DNA of 32,570 bases from 66-474 sp039923855 (GCA_039923855.1 JBDTBW010000044.1:1-32570); one strand, 5' to 3'. Numbered from the stretch's first letter, positions 1-8,503 are shown. Notes: generated by a model from the letters alone, not told the origin. Made by a program: numbers and translations.

Positions 1-570
1 CTTCCGTGCGCAGTAGCCTATCGACACGGGCGTGGTGGGTAACTACCGGGTCCGAAGCTGTCGAGACAACGTACTCCTGCGCATACGCGCACGGCGGCGC
101 CCGTGAGAGCGCTGCCGGAACGGCGAGCATCACGCGGTTCGGAAGCTAGGCTGGGTGGTATGTCCAATGAAAGTGAACTGCCGACAGGCACCGTCAAAAT
201 CAGTCGAGCCACAAGATGCTGTTTAAGGCTCAGGCCAAAAGGGTAACGCGGTCGGTTGCTCCCCCTGTGCACTGGGAGCACACGGACACCAGAGCCGCCG
301 GTGTATTGGCAGGGACTAACCCACTCGTGTCATCAACGTGGAACACGGTAAACCCGACGTCCTGCCTTGGAACCAAGGCAAGCGTGCCCGCAAGGGGCGC
401 TGTGGGGACAGCGGGCAGAGGAAGCTGGAGAAAGCGAATGCCGATCTGTAATGGATCGGATAGGCGTTGCGTCGGCAACGGCAAGATCACGCGCCGCGAA
501 AGCGGGCCCACTTCCAGCGGGTCGTTCGTGACGAGAGAACAGGCAGAACCGTTTGAGGAGGAAATCGCAA

Positions 571-2085
571 ATGAACGCATCTGCTGCGTGTGCATCCTCC
601 CGCGAGACACTGCAATGGAACCAGATGGATTGGTCACGCTGCCAGTGCCACGCGCGACGGCTGCAAGCGCGTATCGTCAAGGCAACACGGGAGAGCCGCC
701 CCGGCAAAGTGAAAGCTCTGCAATGGTTGCTCACCCACTCCTTCGGCGGCCGGGCCTTGGCTGTGAAGCGAGTGACGGAGAATAAAGGCAAGGACACCTG
801 CGGCGTCGACGGTTTGGTTTGGCGCTCGCCGCAGGCCAAGGTGCGAGCGATTGGATCGCTCTGCCGGCGTGGATACCAGTCCCAACCGCTACGGCGCGTC
901 TACATCCCCAAAGCCAATGGAAAGCGACGTCCTCTGGGTATTCCAACGATGCACGATCGAGCCATGCAGGCGTTATATCTCATGGCGCTCGATCCCATCG
1001 CGGAAGTCACGGCGGATGTGAATTCCTATGGTTTTCGGCCGATGCGATCGACAGCGGATGCCATCGAGCAGTGCTTCAAACTGCTCAGCCGCAAGACCGC
1101 TCCCGCATGGGTGTTGGAAGGCGACATCGTCGGCTGTTTCGATCACATCAGCCACGACTGGTTGCTCAACAACATTCCAATGGATAAGACGATTTTGCGG
1201 CGCTGGTTGAAAGCCGGGTATATCGAGAAACGCACTCTGTTCCCGACACCGGAGGGCACGCCGCAAGGTGGAGTCATCTCTCCGGTGTTGGCGAACATGA
1301 CGTTGGATGGACTTGAGCGCATTCTACGCATCACCTTCCGTAGGAAGGAGTTGGGTCGGTGCGGTGGAAAGTACAATCCAAAGGTCAATTTTGTCCGGTA
1401 TGCGGATGACTTCGTCATCACCGGGGCCTCCCGCGAGGTTCTGGAAGGGGAAGTCAGGCCACGGGTCGAACGGTTCCTTGCCGAGCGAGGCTTGCGACTC
1501 TCGCCGGAAAAGACCCGTATCACCCATATCGACGAAGGGTTCGATTTTCTCGGCCAGCATTTGCGCAAGTACCACGGCAAAATGCTGGTTACGCCTTCGA
1601 GAAAGAACGTCCATGCGTTCTTGGAGAAGGCCCGGAGGATCATCCGCCTGAATGGTGCAACCTCGCAGGTCGATTTGATCTATGCGCTCAACCGGGTCGT
1701 TCTCGGTTGGTGCATGTATCACCGGCACGTTGTGGCGACGCGCACTTTTCGTAAAGTGGATAACGTGCTTTGGCATCGTCTTTGGCGATGGGCGCAACGC
1801 AGGCATCAGCAAAAGAACGCCAACTGGGTGTTACATCGTTACTGGCATCCGGTGGGTGGTCGCAGCTGGCGTTTTGCGGCCGATACGGGAAAGTACACCT
1901 CTGAGGGAACCCGAGACTGGCGTGCGTTGGTCTGTGCCAACAAAACCCAGATCCGGCGTCACCTGAAGATCCGGTCCGAGGCTAACCCCTATGACCCGGC
2001 ATGGAAGGCGTACTTTGCGGACCGTCGAGGACTGACGGGCCATTCGCGTCGGCGTGCTCATCGTCCACCACCCCGTCGTGGTTGA
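571..2085 (+). CDS. ltrA: Group II intron reverse transcriptase/maturase
   Basis: This intron-encoded protein of 504 residues should help its intron RNA fold and splice, and copy it into DNA at new sites. An N-terminal reverse transcriptase segment (about 1-90, with KGKDTCGVDG) leads into the fingers-palm domain; the catalytic YADD box is at residues 277-280 and a GTPQGGVISP box lies upstream of it. A maturase (X/thumb) domain follows, and the protein ends about 20 residues after an EANPYDPAWKAYF segment. I see no Cys-rich HNH endonuclease domain, so it looks like an endonuclease-minus type that may use nicks or replication forks for mobility. The ATG at 571 is chosen because AGGAGGAAA lies just upstream; an in-frame TTG at 553 overlaps that site and is less likely. 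The frame is intact, so the element may be active. Confidence 0.93.
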   Translation: MNASAACASSRETLQWNQMDWSRCQCHARRLQARIVKATRESRPGKVKALQWLLTHSFGGRALAVKRVTENKGKDTCGVDGLVWRSPQAKVRAIGSLCRRGYQSQPLRRVYIPKANGKRRPLGIPTMHDRAMQALYLMALDPIAEVTADVNSYGFRPMRSTADAIEQCFKLLSRKTAPAWVLEGDIVGCFDHISHDWLLNNIPMDKTILRRWLKAGYIEKRTLFPTPEGTPQGGVISPVLANMTLDGLERILRITFRRKELGRCGGKYNPKVNFVRYADDFVITGASREVLEGEVRPRVERFLAERGLRLSPEKTRITHIDEGFDFLGQHLRKYHGKMLVTPSRKNVHAFLEKARRIIRLNGATSQVDLIYALNRVVLGWCMYHRHVVATRTFRKVDNVLWHRLWRWAQRRHQQKNANWVLHRYWHPVGGRSWRFAADTGKYTSEGTRDWRALVCANKTQIRRHLKIRSEANPYDPAWKAYFADRRGLTGHSRRRAHRPPPRRG

Positions 2086-2121
2086 TCGGCTTGGTCTTCG
2101 CGCCAGGCTTTGTAACGGCTT

Positions 2122-2196
2122 GAGCCGGATGAGCGGAAACCATCATGTCCGGTTCTTAGGGGAGGATGCAGCCGCAAGGCTGCATCCTTACCCGAC
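2122..2196 (+). ncRNA. Group II intron domains V and VI
   Basis: Positions 2122-2155 form the 34-nt domain V hairpin: GAGCCGGAT pairs with the closing GTCCGGTTC, and the 5' side holds the catalytic AGC triad. Domain VI follows, with GGATGCAGCC (2163-2172) and GGCTGCATCC (2177-2186) closing a GCAA tetraloop. The unpaired A at 2190 lies seven nucleotides from the proposed 3' end, counting itself, as expected for the lariat branch point. The 3' boundary is placed at 2196 because it ends in AC and because antisense radC begins right after it. Confidence 0.88.
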
Positions 2197-2698
2197 AGAT
2201 CACCGCGGCGGCGTTGTGTGCGAGGCACGCTCGCACCACCTCGCGCGGGTGCACGGTGGCGCCATCAAGGGTGCCGCGGAACAGTTCCTCGAACGACAAC
2301 ACGCGATGGCGATTGTCGAGAAACAGGCAGGCGAAAACCTCGTAGGGCAGATGCGCGAGACGCGCCTTCAGATAGGCGGCGCTGTCACGGGGATTGAGCA
2401 GGCCGGGCTGCGATTGCAGTTCCTCGCCGAGACAGCGGCGGGCCAGCTCCAACGCGGCCGACAAACGTGCGCGTTTGGCCGGCCCCAGCCCGCGTGCGTG
2501 CTTGGGTTCACGCGACAACAAGGCGTTCAAGCCACCGGCATCGGCCAGCAACGTGCGTCCCAGATCCACCGCGCTGCATCCGCGGGTGCCGCTGCCCAGC
2601 AAGACCGCCGGCAACTCGGCGGGCGACAAGGCTTGCGCGCCGCGCGCCAGCAGTTTCTCGCGCGGACGTTCGTCGATGTGCCAATCCTTGATGGTCAT
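2197..2698 (-). pseudogene. radC: RadC-like JAB/MPN protein, 5' part only, cut by the intron
   Basis: The first roughly 167 codons of RadC survive, from ATG at 2698 (IKDWHIDERPREKLL, then the helix-hairpin-helix-like region, then LAHNAAAVI). Full RadC is about 225 residues. The break falls just before the JAMM metal-binding segment that usually reads HNHPSG, so all predicted metal ligands are lost. The frame runs about 14 codons into the intron and stops at 2156-2158. Because the intron is in reverse orientation, splicing cannot restore the message. The remaining 3' part is not in the window. The gene is divergent from coaBC, the usual gammaproteobacterial arrangement, with a shared 109-bp promoter space (2699-2807). 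RadC's old repair role is doubtful, so its loss may be tolerated. Confidence 0.88.
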
Positions 2699-2807
2699 GG
2701 CACGACTATCGCGCGCAGGGCCGTCGCGATGGCAGCGGCGAACGCGGGCGAATCCGGTAAGCTTGGAGCCATTGCGCGCGTCAGCCTGGACCGACATAAA
2801 ACCGCTC

Positions 2808-4031
2808 ATGAGCGTTCTCGCTTTGAACAATCGTCGCATCCTGCTGGGGGTTTCCGGCGGCATCGCCGCGTACAAGGCTTGCGAGCTCACCCGCAGGCTG
2901 CGCGACGCGGGCGCGCAAGTGCGCGTGGTGATGACGACGAACGCCATGCGCTTCGTCGCGCCGATGACGTTTCAGGCGCTGTCCGGCCAACCGGTGCGCG
3001 CGGATTTGTGGGACGCCGACGCCGAGCTGGGCATGGGGCATCTGGAACTCGTGCGTTGGGCGCAGCGGATCGTGCTCGCGCCGGCTTCCGCGGACATCCT
3101 CGCACGGCTCGCACACGGCTTGGCGGATGATTTGTTGACGACGCTGTGCCTTGCATCCGAAGCGCCGCTGACGATCGCGCCGGCGATGAACTGGCGGATG
3201 TGGCAACACCCGGCCACGCAGGCGAACGTGCAAACCCTGCGCGCGCGCGGCGCGGCGGTGCTCGGTCCGGCCGATGGACCGCTGGCGGAAGGCGAATCCG
3301 GCCCCGGGCGATTGATGGAACCCGTCGACATCGTGGCGGCGCTCGCGCTGCTCGACGCGCAACGCGCAACGCCCGGTTCGCTGAATGGCGTGCGCGTATT
3401 GGTCAATGCCGGGCCGACATACGAGGACATCGACCCGGTGCGTTTCATTGGCAATCGCAGCTCCGGCAAGATGGGTTTCGCGGTGGCTGCCGCCGCCGCC
3501 GCCGCCGGTGCGCGGGTCACGCTGATCGCTGGCCCGGTCGCGCAGCAAACGCCCGCTGGCGTGCAGCGCATCGATGTGCGCAGCGCGCAACAGATGCATG
3601 AAGCGGTTTTGCGCGACGCGCGCGAGGCCGATATTTTCATCGCGGCCGCCGCGGTGGCGGACTGGCGACCGGCGCAGACGAGCGCGCGCAAAATCAAGAA
3701 ACGCGGCGAGGCACCTTCCGCGATCGTGCTGGCCGAGAATCCGGACATTCTGGCCAGTGTCGCGGCGCTCGATCCGCATCCGTTCCTGGTCGGCTTCGCC
3801 GCCGAGACCGAAAACGTCGAAGCCAACGCGCGCGACAAGCTCACGCGAAAAAAACTCGACATGATCGCCGCCAACCAAGTCGGCGAAGGGATGGGCATCG
3901 ACGCCGAAGACAACGCGCTGCATCTGTACTGGAACAACGGCGACGAAGCCTTGCCGCGCAGTTCCAAACGCGAGCTGGCCGATGCGCTTATCGCACGCGT
4001 GGCGGCGCGTTACCGGCGCGCGCGCGGATGA
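2808..4031 (+). CDS. coaBC: Bifunctional phosphopantothenoylcysteine decarboxylase / phosphopantothenate-cysteine ligase
   Basis: CoaBC performs two steps of coenzyme A synthesis in the cytoplasm: it joins 4'-phosphopantothenate to cysteine (CoaB) and decarboxylates the product (CoaC, FMN-dependent). The 407 residues match the usual length. The N-terminal flavoprotein half opens with RRILLGVSGGIAAYKACEL, has GHLELVRWA (likely catalytic His) and the PAMNWRMW motif. The C-terminal ligase half shows NAGPTYEDIDPVRFIGNRSS followed by GKMG, a KKRGEAPS stretch and the KKLDMIAAN segment. ATG 2808 is the start that gives a family-standard N-terminus; the frame stays open upstream to 2394, but that part is antisense to radC. 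It is first of three genes and overlaps dut by four bases (ATGA), so translation is probably coupled. Confidence 0.96.
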   Translation: MSVLALNNRRILLGVSGGIAAYKACELTRRLRDAGAQVRVVMTTNAMRFVAPMTFQALSGQPVRADLWDADAELGMGHLELVRWAQRIVLAPASADILARLAHGLADDLLTTLCLASEAPLTIAPAMNWRMWQHPATQANVQTLRARGAAVLGPADGPLAEGESGPGRLMEPVDIVAALALLDAQRATPGSLNGVRVLVNAGPTYEDIDPVRFIGNRSSGKMGFAVAAAAAAAGARVTLIAGPVAQQTPAGVQRIDVRSAQQMHEAVLRDAREADIFIAAAAVADWRPAQTSARKIKKRGEAPSAIVLAENPDILASVAALDPHPFLVGFAAETENVEANARDKLTRKKLDMIAANQVGEGMGIDAEDNALHLYWNNGDEALPRSSKRELADALIARVAARYRRARG

Positions 4032-4513
4032 ATGCGGACGTGCCGGCCAATCAAATCGGAATCGAGATCGAGCTGAAAATCCTCGATTCGCGTCTGGGCG
4101 TTGAAATCCCGCTGCCGCATTACGCGACCGACGGCGCCGCCGCGATGGATTTGCGCGCCGCGCCGGAATCTCCAGTGATATTGGCGCCGGGCGCGAGCGA
4201 GTTGATTCCGACCGGGCTCGCGATCCATATCGGCGATCCCGGCTGGTGCGCGCTGATCCTGCCGCGTTCGGGTTTGGGTCACAAACACGGGCTGGTGCTG
4301 GGCAATCTCACCGGCTTGATCGATGCCGATTACCAAGGCCCGCTGATGATCTCGTGCTGGAACCGCGGCCACGCCGCATTTACCATCGCGCCGGGAGACC
4401 GCATCGCGCAAATGCTGATCGTGCCGGTCGCGCGCGCGCGACTGAAACGCGTCGAGGCATTCGCGCCGAGCACGCGCGGTGCGGGCGGTTTCGGTTCCAC
4501 CGGAACGGCTTAG
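4028..4513 (+). CDS. dut: Deoxyuridine 5'-triphosphate nucleotidohydrolase (dUTPase)
   Basis: It hydrolyses dUTP to dUMP and pyrophosphate, keeping uracil out of DNA and feeding thymidylate synthesis; the family works as a homotrimer. All five dUTPase motifs are visible in order in 161 residues: AAAMDLRA, PRSGLGHKHGL, GLIDADYQGPL, GDRIAQ and the C-terminal RGAGGFGSTG arm that closes over the substrate. The length is slightly above the usual 150 because of a short N-terminal extension. It overlaps the coaBC stop codon and is followed nine bases later by the mutase gene. Confidence 0.96.
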   Translation: MNADVPANQIGIEIELKILDSRLGVEIPLPHYATDGAAAMDLRAAPESPVILAPGASELIPTGLAIHIGDPGWCALILPRSGLGHKHGLVLGNLTGLIDADYQGPLMISCWNRGHAAFTIAPGDRIAQMLIVPVARARLKRVEAFAPSTRGAGGFGSTGTA

Positions 4514-4522
4514 GAAAGCCTT

Positions 4523-6898
4523 ATGGATTTGCCGGGCAAACTCAACATCGGCGCATTGCGCGCGCGCTTCGACCGCAGCCGCGGCATGGCCGAACTCGCC
4601 GCGGATCTCGCGTTGGCGCTGGGCGTCCTGTTGCTGATCGGCATGGTGTTCATGGCGTGGCAGGCGTGGCTGATCGCGCGACAGGCGCAAGCCGCGCAGG
4701 ACCTCGTGCAGGCGAAAGCGCAGGCGCTGCAACAGGTTGGCGCCGAGATCGCTCTGCAGCAGAAGAAGGTCGATCGAACGCTGGGCGATCCCGCCTTGCG
4801 CGCGGCGCTGGCGCAAGGTGATGCCGCCGGACGCGGACGCGCGGCGCAGTTGGCGCGCGGCCTGCTACCGGATTTGCACGACGCTGTCTTTTACAGCGCC
4901 GGCCTGGATGAAGCGCTTAACGTCAACATTCAGCAATTCGGCGTGGCGAATGCCACCGCACACGAACTTGCTGCGCGACTGCTGCACGTGCAGAGCGGCG
5001 ATCCGTCCGCCCGGGTCGAAGTGCACGCGCATCCGCCGCAGATGATCTCGTTCGTGCAAGCCGTGGTCGATCAGCAAGGCAATACGTTGGCCTATGCCGC
5101 GGTGGAAATGCCGTTCGCGCCGGTGCGCGCGGCATTCGCAGCGGCCGATCTCGGCCCCGGCCGGCTGGATTTGCGACAGGGAGATGGCAGCGGCGATCTG
5201 GTGCTGGACAGCCGCGGCGATCGCGGCGTCAGCACCGAAAACGATCGCGGCGCGGCGGTGGCCGGCACGCCTTTGCGCATCGCCGGCGCGCCGCCCGAAT
5301 ACTGGTTGCCGGTCACGCAATCATTCGGAACGGCGATTGCGTTGGCCGTACTCGCGCTGTTGATCGCGTGTGGGTTGTTGTGGGCACGCTTCCGCATCCG
5401 CGCGCGCGAAGTCGTCACGGCAGAGCCGGTGCTTGCCGACATCGTGCCGCCCGCGCCGCTGCCTGCGATCAAGCCCGCGCCGCAACCGGCCGCGGTTGCA
5501 AAGCGCGCCGCCACACCCTCCGCGATTGATCGCGGCATCTTCCGCGCCTATGACATCCGCGGCGTGGTCGGCAAGACATTGACCGAGGACAGCGCGCGCG
5601 CGATCGGCCGCGCGATCGGCAGCGTGATGCGCGACAAGAATCTTCCCGAGATCGCGGTCGGCCGCGATGGACGCCTGTCAGGGCCGCAGATGTCGGACGC
5701 GCTGATCGAGGGCCTGCGCGCGGCCGGCATCGACGTGATCGACATCGGTCTCGCACCCACGCCGGTGGTTTACTTCGCCAGTTTTCACTTGAACACCGGT
5801 TCCTGCGTCGCGGTCACCGGCAGCCACAATCCGCCCGACTACAACGGCTTCAAGATCGTGATCGATGGCCAGACGCTGGCGGAGGATGCGATCCAGGATT
5901 TGTACACGCGCATCGTCGAGAACCGCCTAGCGGAAGGCCGTGGCACGCTGCGCCCGCTGGACGTTTCCGCCGATTACATCGCGCGCATCGCGTCGGACAT
6001 CCAGCCAGGCCGTTCGCTCAAAGTCGTGGTCGACTGCGGCAGCGGCATCGCCGGCGCGATCGCGCCGGAGGTGATCCACGCGATCGGTTGCGAGGCGATC
6101 CCGTTGTACTGCGAAGTCGACGGCAATTTTCCGCATCACCATCCCGATCCGTCGGAACCCGCCAATCTCGCCGACCTGATCCTGATGGTGAAAAAAACCG
6201 GCGCCGATCTGGGCTTGGCGTTCGACGGCGACGGCGACCGGCTCGGCGTGGTGTCGAAAGAAGGCGAGATCATCTATCCCGATCGCCTGCTGATGCTGTT
6301 CGCGATGGACGTGCTGATCCGCAACCCGGGCGCCACCATCATCTACGACGTCAAATGCACCGGACATTTGCAACCGCTGATCCTGAAAGCCGGCGGCAGT
6401 CCCCTGATGTGGAAGACTGGCCATTCGCTGATCAAGGCCAAGATGCGCGAGACCGGCGCGCAACTCGCCGGCGAGATGAGCGGGCATTTCTTTTTCCGCG
6501 AGCGCTGGTACGGCTTCGACGATGGCATCTATTCGGCCGCGCGTCTGCTGGAAATCCTCGCCGACGATCCCGCCGATCGCACACCGGAGCAAATTTTCTC
6601 GACGCTGCCCAAGGGCGTCTCCACGCCGGAACTACACGCGACGGTGAAAGAAGGCGAGAATCATGCCTTCATCGAACGCTTCCGCGAACACGCGCAATTC
6701 GAAGGCGCACGCATCACCACCATCGACGGTCTGCGCGCCGATTGGCCTGATGGCTGGGGCTTGGTGCGCGCGTCCAACACCACGCCGGTGCTGGTGCTGC
6801 GCTTCGACGCCGACAACGCGGATGCGCTGAAACGCATCCAGGAAATTTTCCGCGCGCAATTGCTCAGCGTTGATTCGAGTTTGCAATTGCCGTTTTGA
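4523..6898 (+). CDS. algC: Membrane-anchored phosphomannomutase/phosphoglucomutase (AlgC type)
   Basis: The enzyme interconverts mannose-6-P/mannose-1-P and glucose-6-P/glucose-1-P, feeding lipopolysaccharide and exopolysaccharide synthesis. Of its 791 residues, the last 455 (from about 337, DRGIFRAYDIRG) form a complete mutase: the phosphoserine is S434 in TGSHNPPDYNGFK, the metal loop is FDGDGDR (567-573), the sugar loop GEMSGH follows, and the phosphate site is RASNTTPV. The first 336 residues are an addition: a membrane helix at about 30-51, a likely coiled coil, about 200 residues predicted periplasmic, a second helix at about 270-291, then an Ala/Pro-rich linker. That topology looks like a receptor sensor segment. 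Long AlgC forms of this kind are known in pseudomonads and xanthomonads. AGGAAAG before ATG supports the start. Confidence 0.93.
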   Translation: MDLPGKLNIGALRARFDRSRGMAELAADLALALGVLLLIGMVFMAWQAWLIARQAQAAQDLVQAKAQALQQVGAEIALQQKKVDRTLGDPALRAALAQGDAAGRGRAAQLARGLLPDLHDAVFYSAGLDEALNVNIQQFGVANATAHELAARLLHVQSGDPSARVEVHAHPPQMISFVQAVVDQQGNTLAYAAVEMPFAPVRAAFAAADLGPGRLDLRQGDGSGDLVLDSRGDRGVSTENDRGAAVAGTPLRIAGAPPEYWLPVTQSFGTAIALAVLALLIACGLLWARFRIRAREVVTAEPVLADIVPPAPLPAIKPAPQPAAVAKRAATPSAIDRGIFRAYDIRGVVGKTLTEDSARAIGRAIGSVMRDKNLPEIAVGRDGRLSGPQMSDALIEGLRAAGIDVIDIGLAPTPVVYFASFHLNTGSCVAVTGSHNPPDYNGFKIVIDGQTLAEDAIQDLYTRIVENRLAEGRGTLRPLDVSADYIARIASDIQPGRSLKVVVDCGSGIAGAIAPEVIHAIGCEAIPLYCEVDGNFPHHHPDPSEPANLADLILMVKKTGADLGLAFDGDGDRLGVVSKEGEIIYPDRLLMLFAMDVLIRNPGATIIYDVKCTGHLQPLILKAGGSPLMWKTGHSLIKAKMRETGAQLAGEMSGHFFFRERWYGFDDGIYSAARLLEILADDPADRTPEQIFSTLPKGVSTPELHATVKEGENHAFIERFREHAQFEGARITTIDGLRADWPDGWGLVRASNTTPVLVLRFDADNADALKRIQEIFRAQLLSVDSSLQLPF

Positions 6899-6929
6899 GC
6901 GATCGCTACAGCTCGATGCATTTGCGCTC

Positions 6930-7166
6930 GTCATTCCGGTCCTTCGGGGCGCTCAGGAAAGATCGGCCTTCGACCGGGCCGGAATCCAGTTCTTGTCTTT
7001 TCCTTCTCCCCTTGCGGGGGAAGGTGGCCGAAGGCCGGATGAGGGGTTGCGCGCGAAGCGCGCACGATTCTTCGCAAGAATGTCTTGGTTCCGCTCGCGG
7101 CAGCGAGCGGAACCAAGACATTCTTGCGATAAAGCCACTGGATTCCGGCCTGCGCCGGAATGACGA
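6930..7166. repeat. Composite palindromic repeat between convergent genes
   Basis: The space between algC and the FAD enzyme is almost wholly repeat. It is bounded by TCATTCCGG (6931) and CCGGAATGACGA (about 7154-7165), with inner GGAATCCAG (6981-6989) and CACTGGATTCC (7137-7147), so the whole is a loose inverted doublet. Inside lie a CCTTCTCCCC/GGGGGAAGG unit (about 7003-7023) and a large perfect hairpin at 7072-7129. Related doublets occur at 20338-20453, 25930-26009 and 30470-30573, and half of this one recurs at 14691-14766. Confidence 0.8.
7072..7129. repeat. Perfect 27-bp hairpin
   Basis: Arms 7072-7098 and 7103-7129 are exact reverse complements around a GGCA loop. It lies between two genes that converge, so it could stop transcription from both sides, but no T-run follows on either strand and it is not a standard intrinsic terminator. 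The inner part (CCGCTCGC-GGCA-GCGAGCGG and flank) is repeated at 14691-14717. Confidence 0.85.
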
Positions 7167-7174
7167 TCAAAAAA

Positions 7175-8503
7175 TCAAGCGGGATCCACCGGCGTGGTGC
7201 TGCCGGTGAACTTGATGCGGTTCTGCCGACGGCGGTCGCGCAGATCGGCTAGCCAGCGGCGCGCGTCGAGTATCGACGCCAGCGCGTAGATCAGCTTGAA
7301 GAATTGGAGCCGCCTCAGCACGCGGCGGTTGTCGAACACATCGCCTGCCAGCATCGACACTACGCCTTCCACGACCCGCCAGACATTGCGCGGATCGTTG
7401 AACAAGGCCTTCATCACCGGCGAATTGAAGCGGTGGATAAACCAGGCGAAGCGCGCGTAGCCTTGCCGCGTCCGCCGTGCGAAGCGGCGTTGCAGCGCAC
7501 GTTCGCGCGCCGGTTCGCGCAAGCTCCCGTCCACCACCTCGACGGCGTGTTGCGCGCCGTGCATGGCCAGATACACGCCCGATGAAAAAATCGGATCGAG
7601 GAAGGCCCATGCATCGCCGATCATGATCCAGCGCTTTCCCGCCATGCGCGTGCAAGAGTAGGAATAATTGCCGGCGACGCGCACCTCGGAAATGCGTTGC
7701 GCGTGCAGCATGCGCTCCATCGCGTGCGGAATCAGCGCCAGCGTGCGCGCCATGAAATCGGCATTGCTGGCGCCACGGCGCTGTTTCAGGTATTCCGGCT
7801 TGCACACGCAGCCGACGCTCATGTGTCCGTCCGGCAGCGGGATGAACCACGCCCAGCCGTGCGCGAAGCGGTATACGCTGATGATGTTGCCATGCTCATC
7901 GACGGGGCTGAAGGCGACGTCGCGGTAGTGCGCGTACAACGCGGCGCTCTGGTGTTCGTCGCTGCGGCGCACGATTTTGAGTTGCTTGCCGAGGAAGGTG
8001 TCGCGGCCGGACGCATCGACCAGATAACGCGCGCGCACTTCGCGCGCCTCGCCGTTGTCGAGCACCTGCGCGGTCACGCCGTCATTGTCGAACGAAACGC
8101 GTTCCACCTTCGCGCCTTCGCGCGCATCCACGCCGTTTTCGCGCGCGTGTTCGAACAGCATCAGGTCGAGCTGCTCGCGCAACACATGGAACGCATACGG
8201 CGGTGTGTTGCCCAGCGCGCGGTCGAAGCGGAAGGTGTAGTAGCTGCCGTCGTCGCGCGGGAAATCGGCGCCTAGTTTCAGCCGGCCGATCGCGCGCAGT
8301 TTTTCCAGTGCGCCCAATTGCTCGAAAATAGGCATGTTGGCGGGCAACAGCGATTCGCCGATATGGAAACGCGGATGACGGTCGCGCTCCAGCATGGTCA
8401 CTCGCCAACCGCGGCGCGCCAGCAAGGTTGACACCGACGAGCCGCCGGGGCCGCCGCCGATCACCAGCACGTCGCAGTCGTGGGGAACGCCGTTGCCGTC
8501 CAT
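7175..8503 (-). CDS. Halogenase-like FAD-dependent oxidoreductase of the pigment locus
   Basis: The 442-residue protein belongs to the flavin-dependent halogenase / geranylgeranyl-reductase-like superfamily. Visible features are the FAD-binding GGGPGG (16-21), a GESLLP segment, K76 in KLGADF (by eye in register with the catalytic lysine of tryptophan halogenases, K-x-A-x-K-F), W217-A-W-F-I-P222 matching the halogenase WxWxIP motif, and GDAWAFLDPIFSSG. Xanthomonadins are brominated aryl polyenes, so halogenation is plausible, but related oxidoreductases share these motifs and substrate and halide are unknown. It is divergent from the pigment operon at 8712. Start choice is uncertain: ATG 8503 has GGGAAA upstream; ATG 8515 is possible. 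The frame further upstream is repeat DNA. Confidence 0.8.
   Translation of the reverse strand: MDGNGVPHDCDVLVIGGGPGGSSVSTLLARRGWRVTMLERDRHPRFHIGESLLPANMPIFEQLGALEKLRAIGRLKLGADFPRDDGSYYTFRFDRALGNTPPYAFHVLREQLDLMLFEHARENGVDAREGAKVERVSFDNDGVTAQVLDNGEAREVRARYLVDASGRDTFLGKQLKIVRRSDEHQSAALYAHYRDVAFSPVDEHGNIISVYRFAHGWAWFIPLPDGHMSVGCVCKPEYLKQRRGASNADFMARTLALIPHAMERMLHAQRISEVRVAGNYSYSCTRMAGKRWIMIGDAWAFLDPIFSSGVYLAMHGAQHAVEVVDGSLREPARERALQRRFARRTRQGYARFAWFIHRFNSPVMKALFNDPRNVWRVVEGVVSMLAGDVFDNRRVLRRLQFFKLIYALASILDARRWLADLRDRRRQNRIKFTGSTTPVDPA

Larger units (their letters stand above)
6..2196 (+). mobile_element. Group II intron inserted antisense in radC
   Basis: This is a self-splicing retroelement of about 2.2 kb. 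The 3' end is well supported: a domain V hairpin at 2122-2155 and a domain VI stem at 2160-2192, with an unpaired A at 2190 that fits the branch point, and an AC dinucleotide at 2195-2196 matching the usual AY terminus. Just beyond it the opposite strand reads as RadC. The maturase gene at 571-2085 lies where domain IV is expected. The 5' end is a guess: GTGCG at 6-10 fits the GUGYG consensus and gives a normal length, but the five bases before it do not read as radC, so the true end could be off the window. Positions 11-570 would be domains I-III; I see many short stems but no other gene there. The intron runs opposite to radC, so it cannot be spliced out of radC mRNA. Confidence 0.85.

Noticed and set aside
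553..570. TTG start for the maturase
   Set aside because: It overlaps the AGGAGG ribosome site that serves the ATG at 571.
2054..3130. 358-codon plus-strand frame across the intron end and radC
   Set aside because: It joins the intron's ribozyme domains to antisense radC and the coaBC 5' end; no motif is seen and it is explained by those features.
7072..7129. Intrinsic terminator
   Set aside because: The stem is very strong but no T-run follows on either strand, so it is reported as a hairpin repeat only.
6931..7165. CRISPR-like array
   Set aside because: Units are inverted, unequal and not regularly spaced, and no cas genes are present; they are REP-like palindromes.
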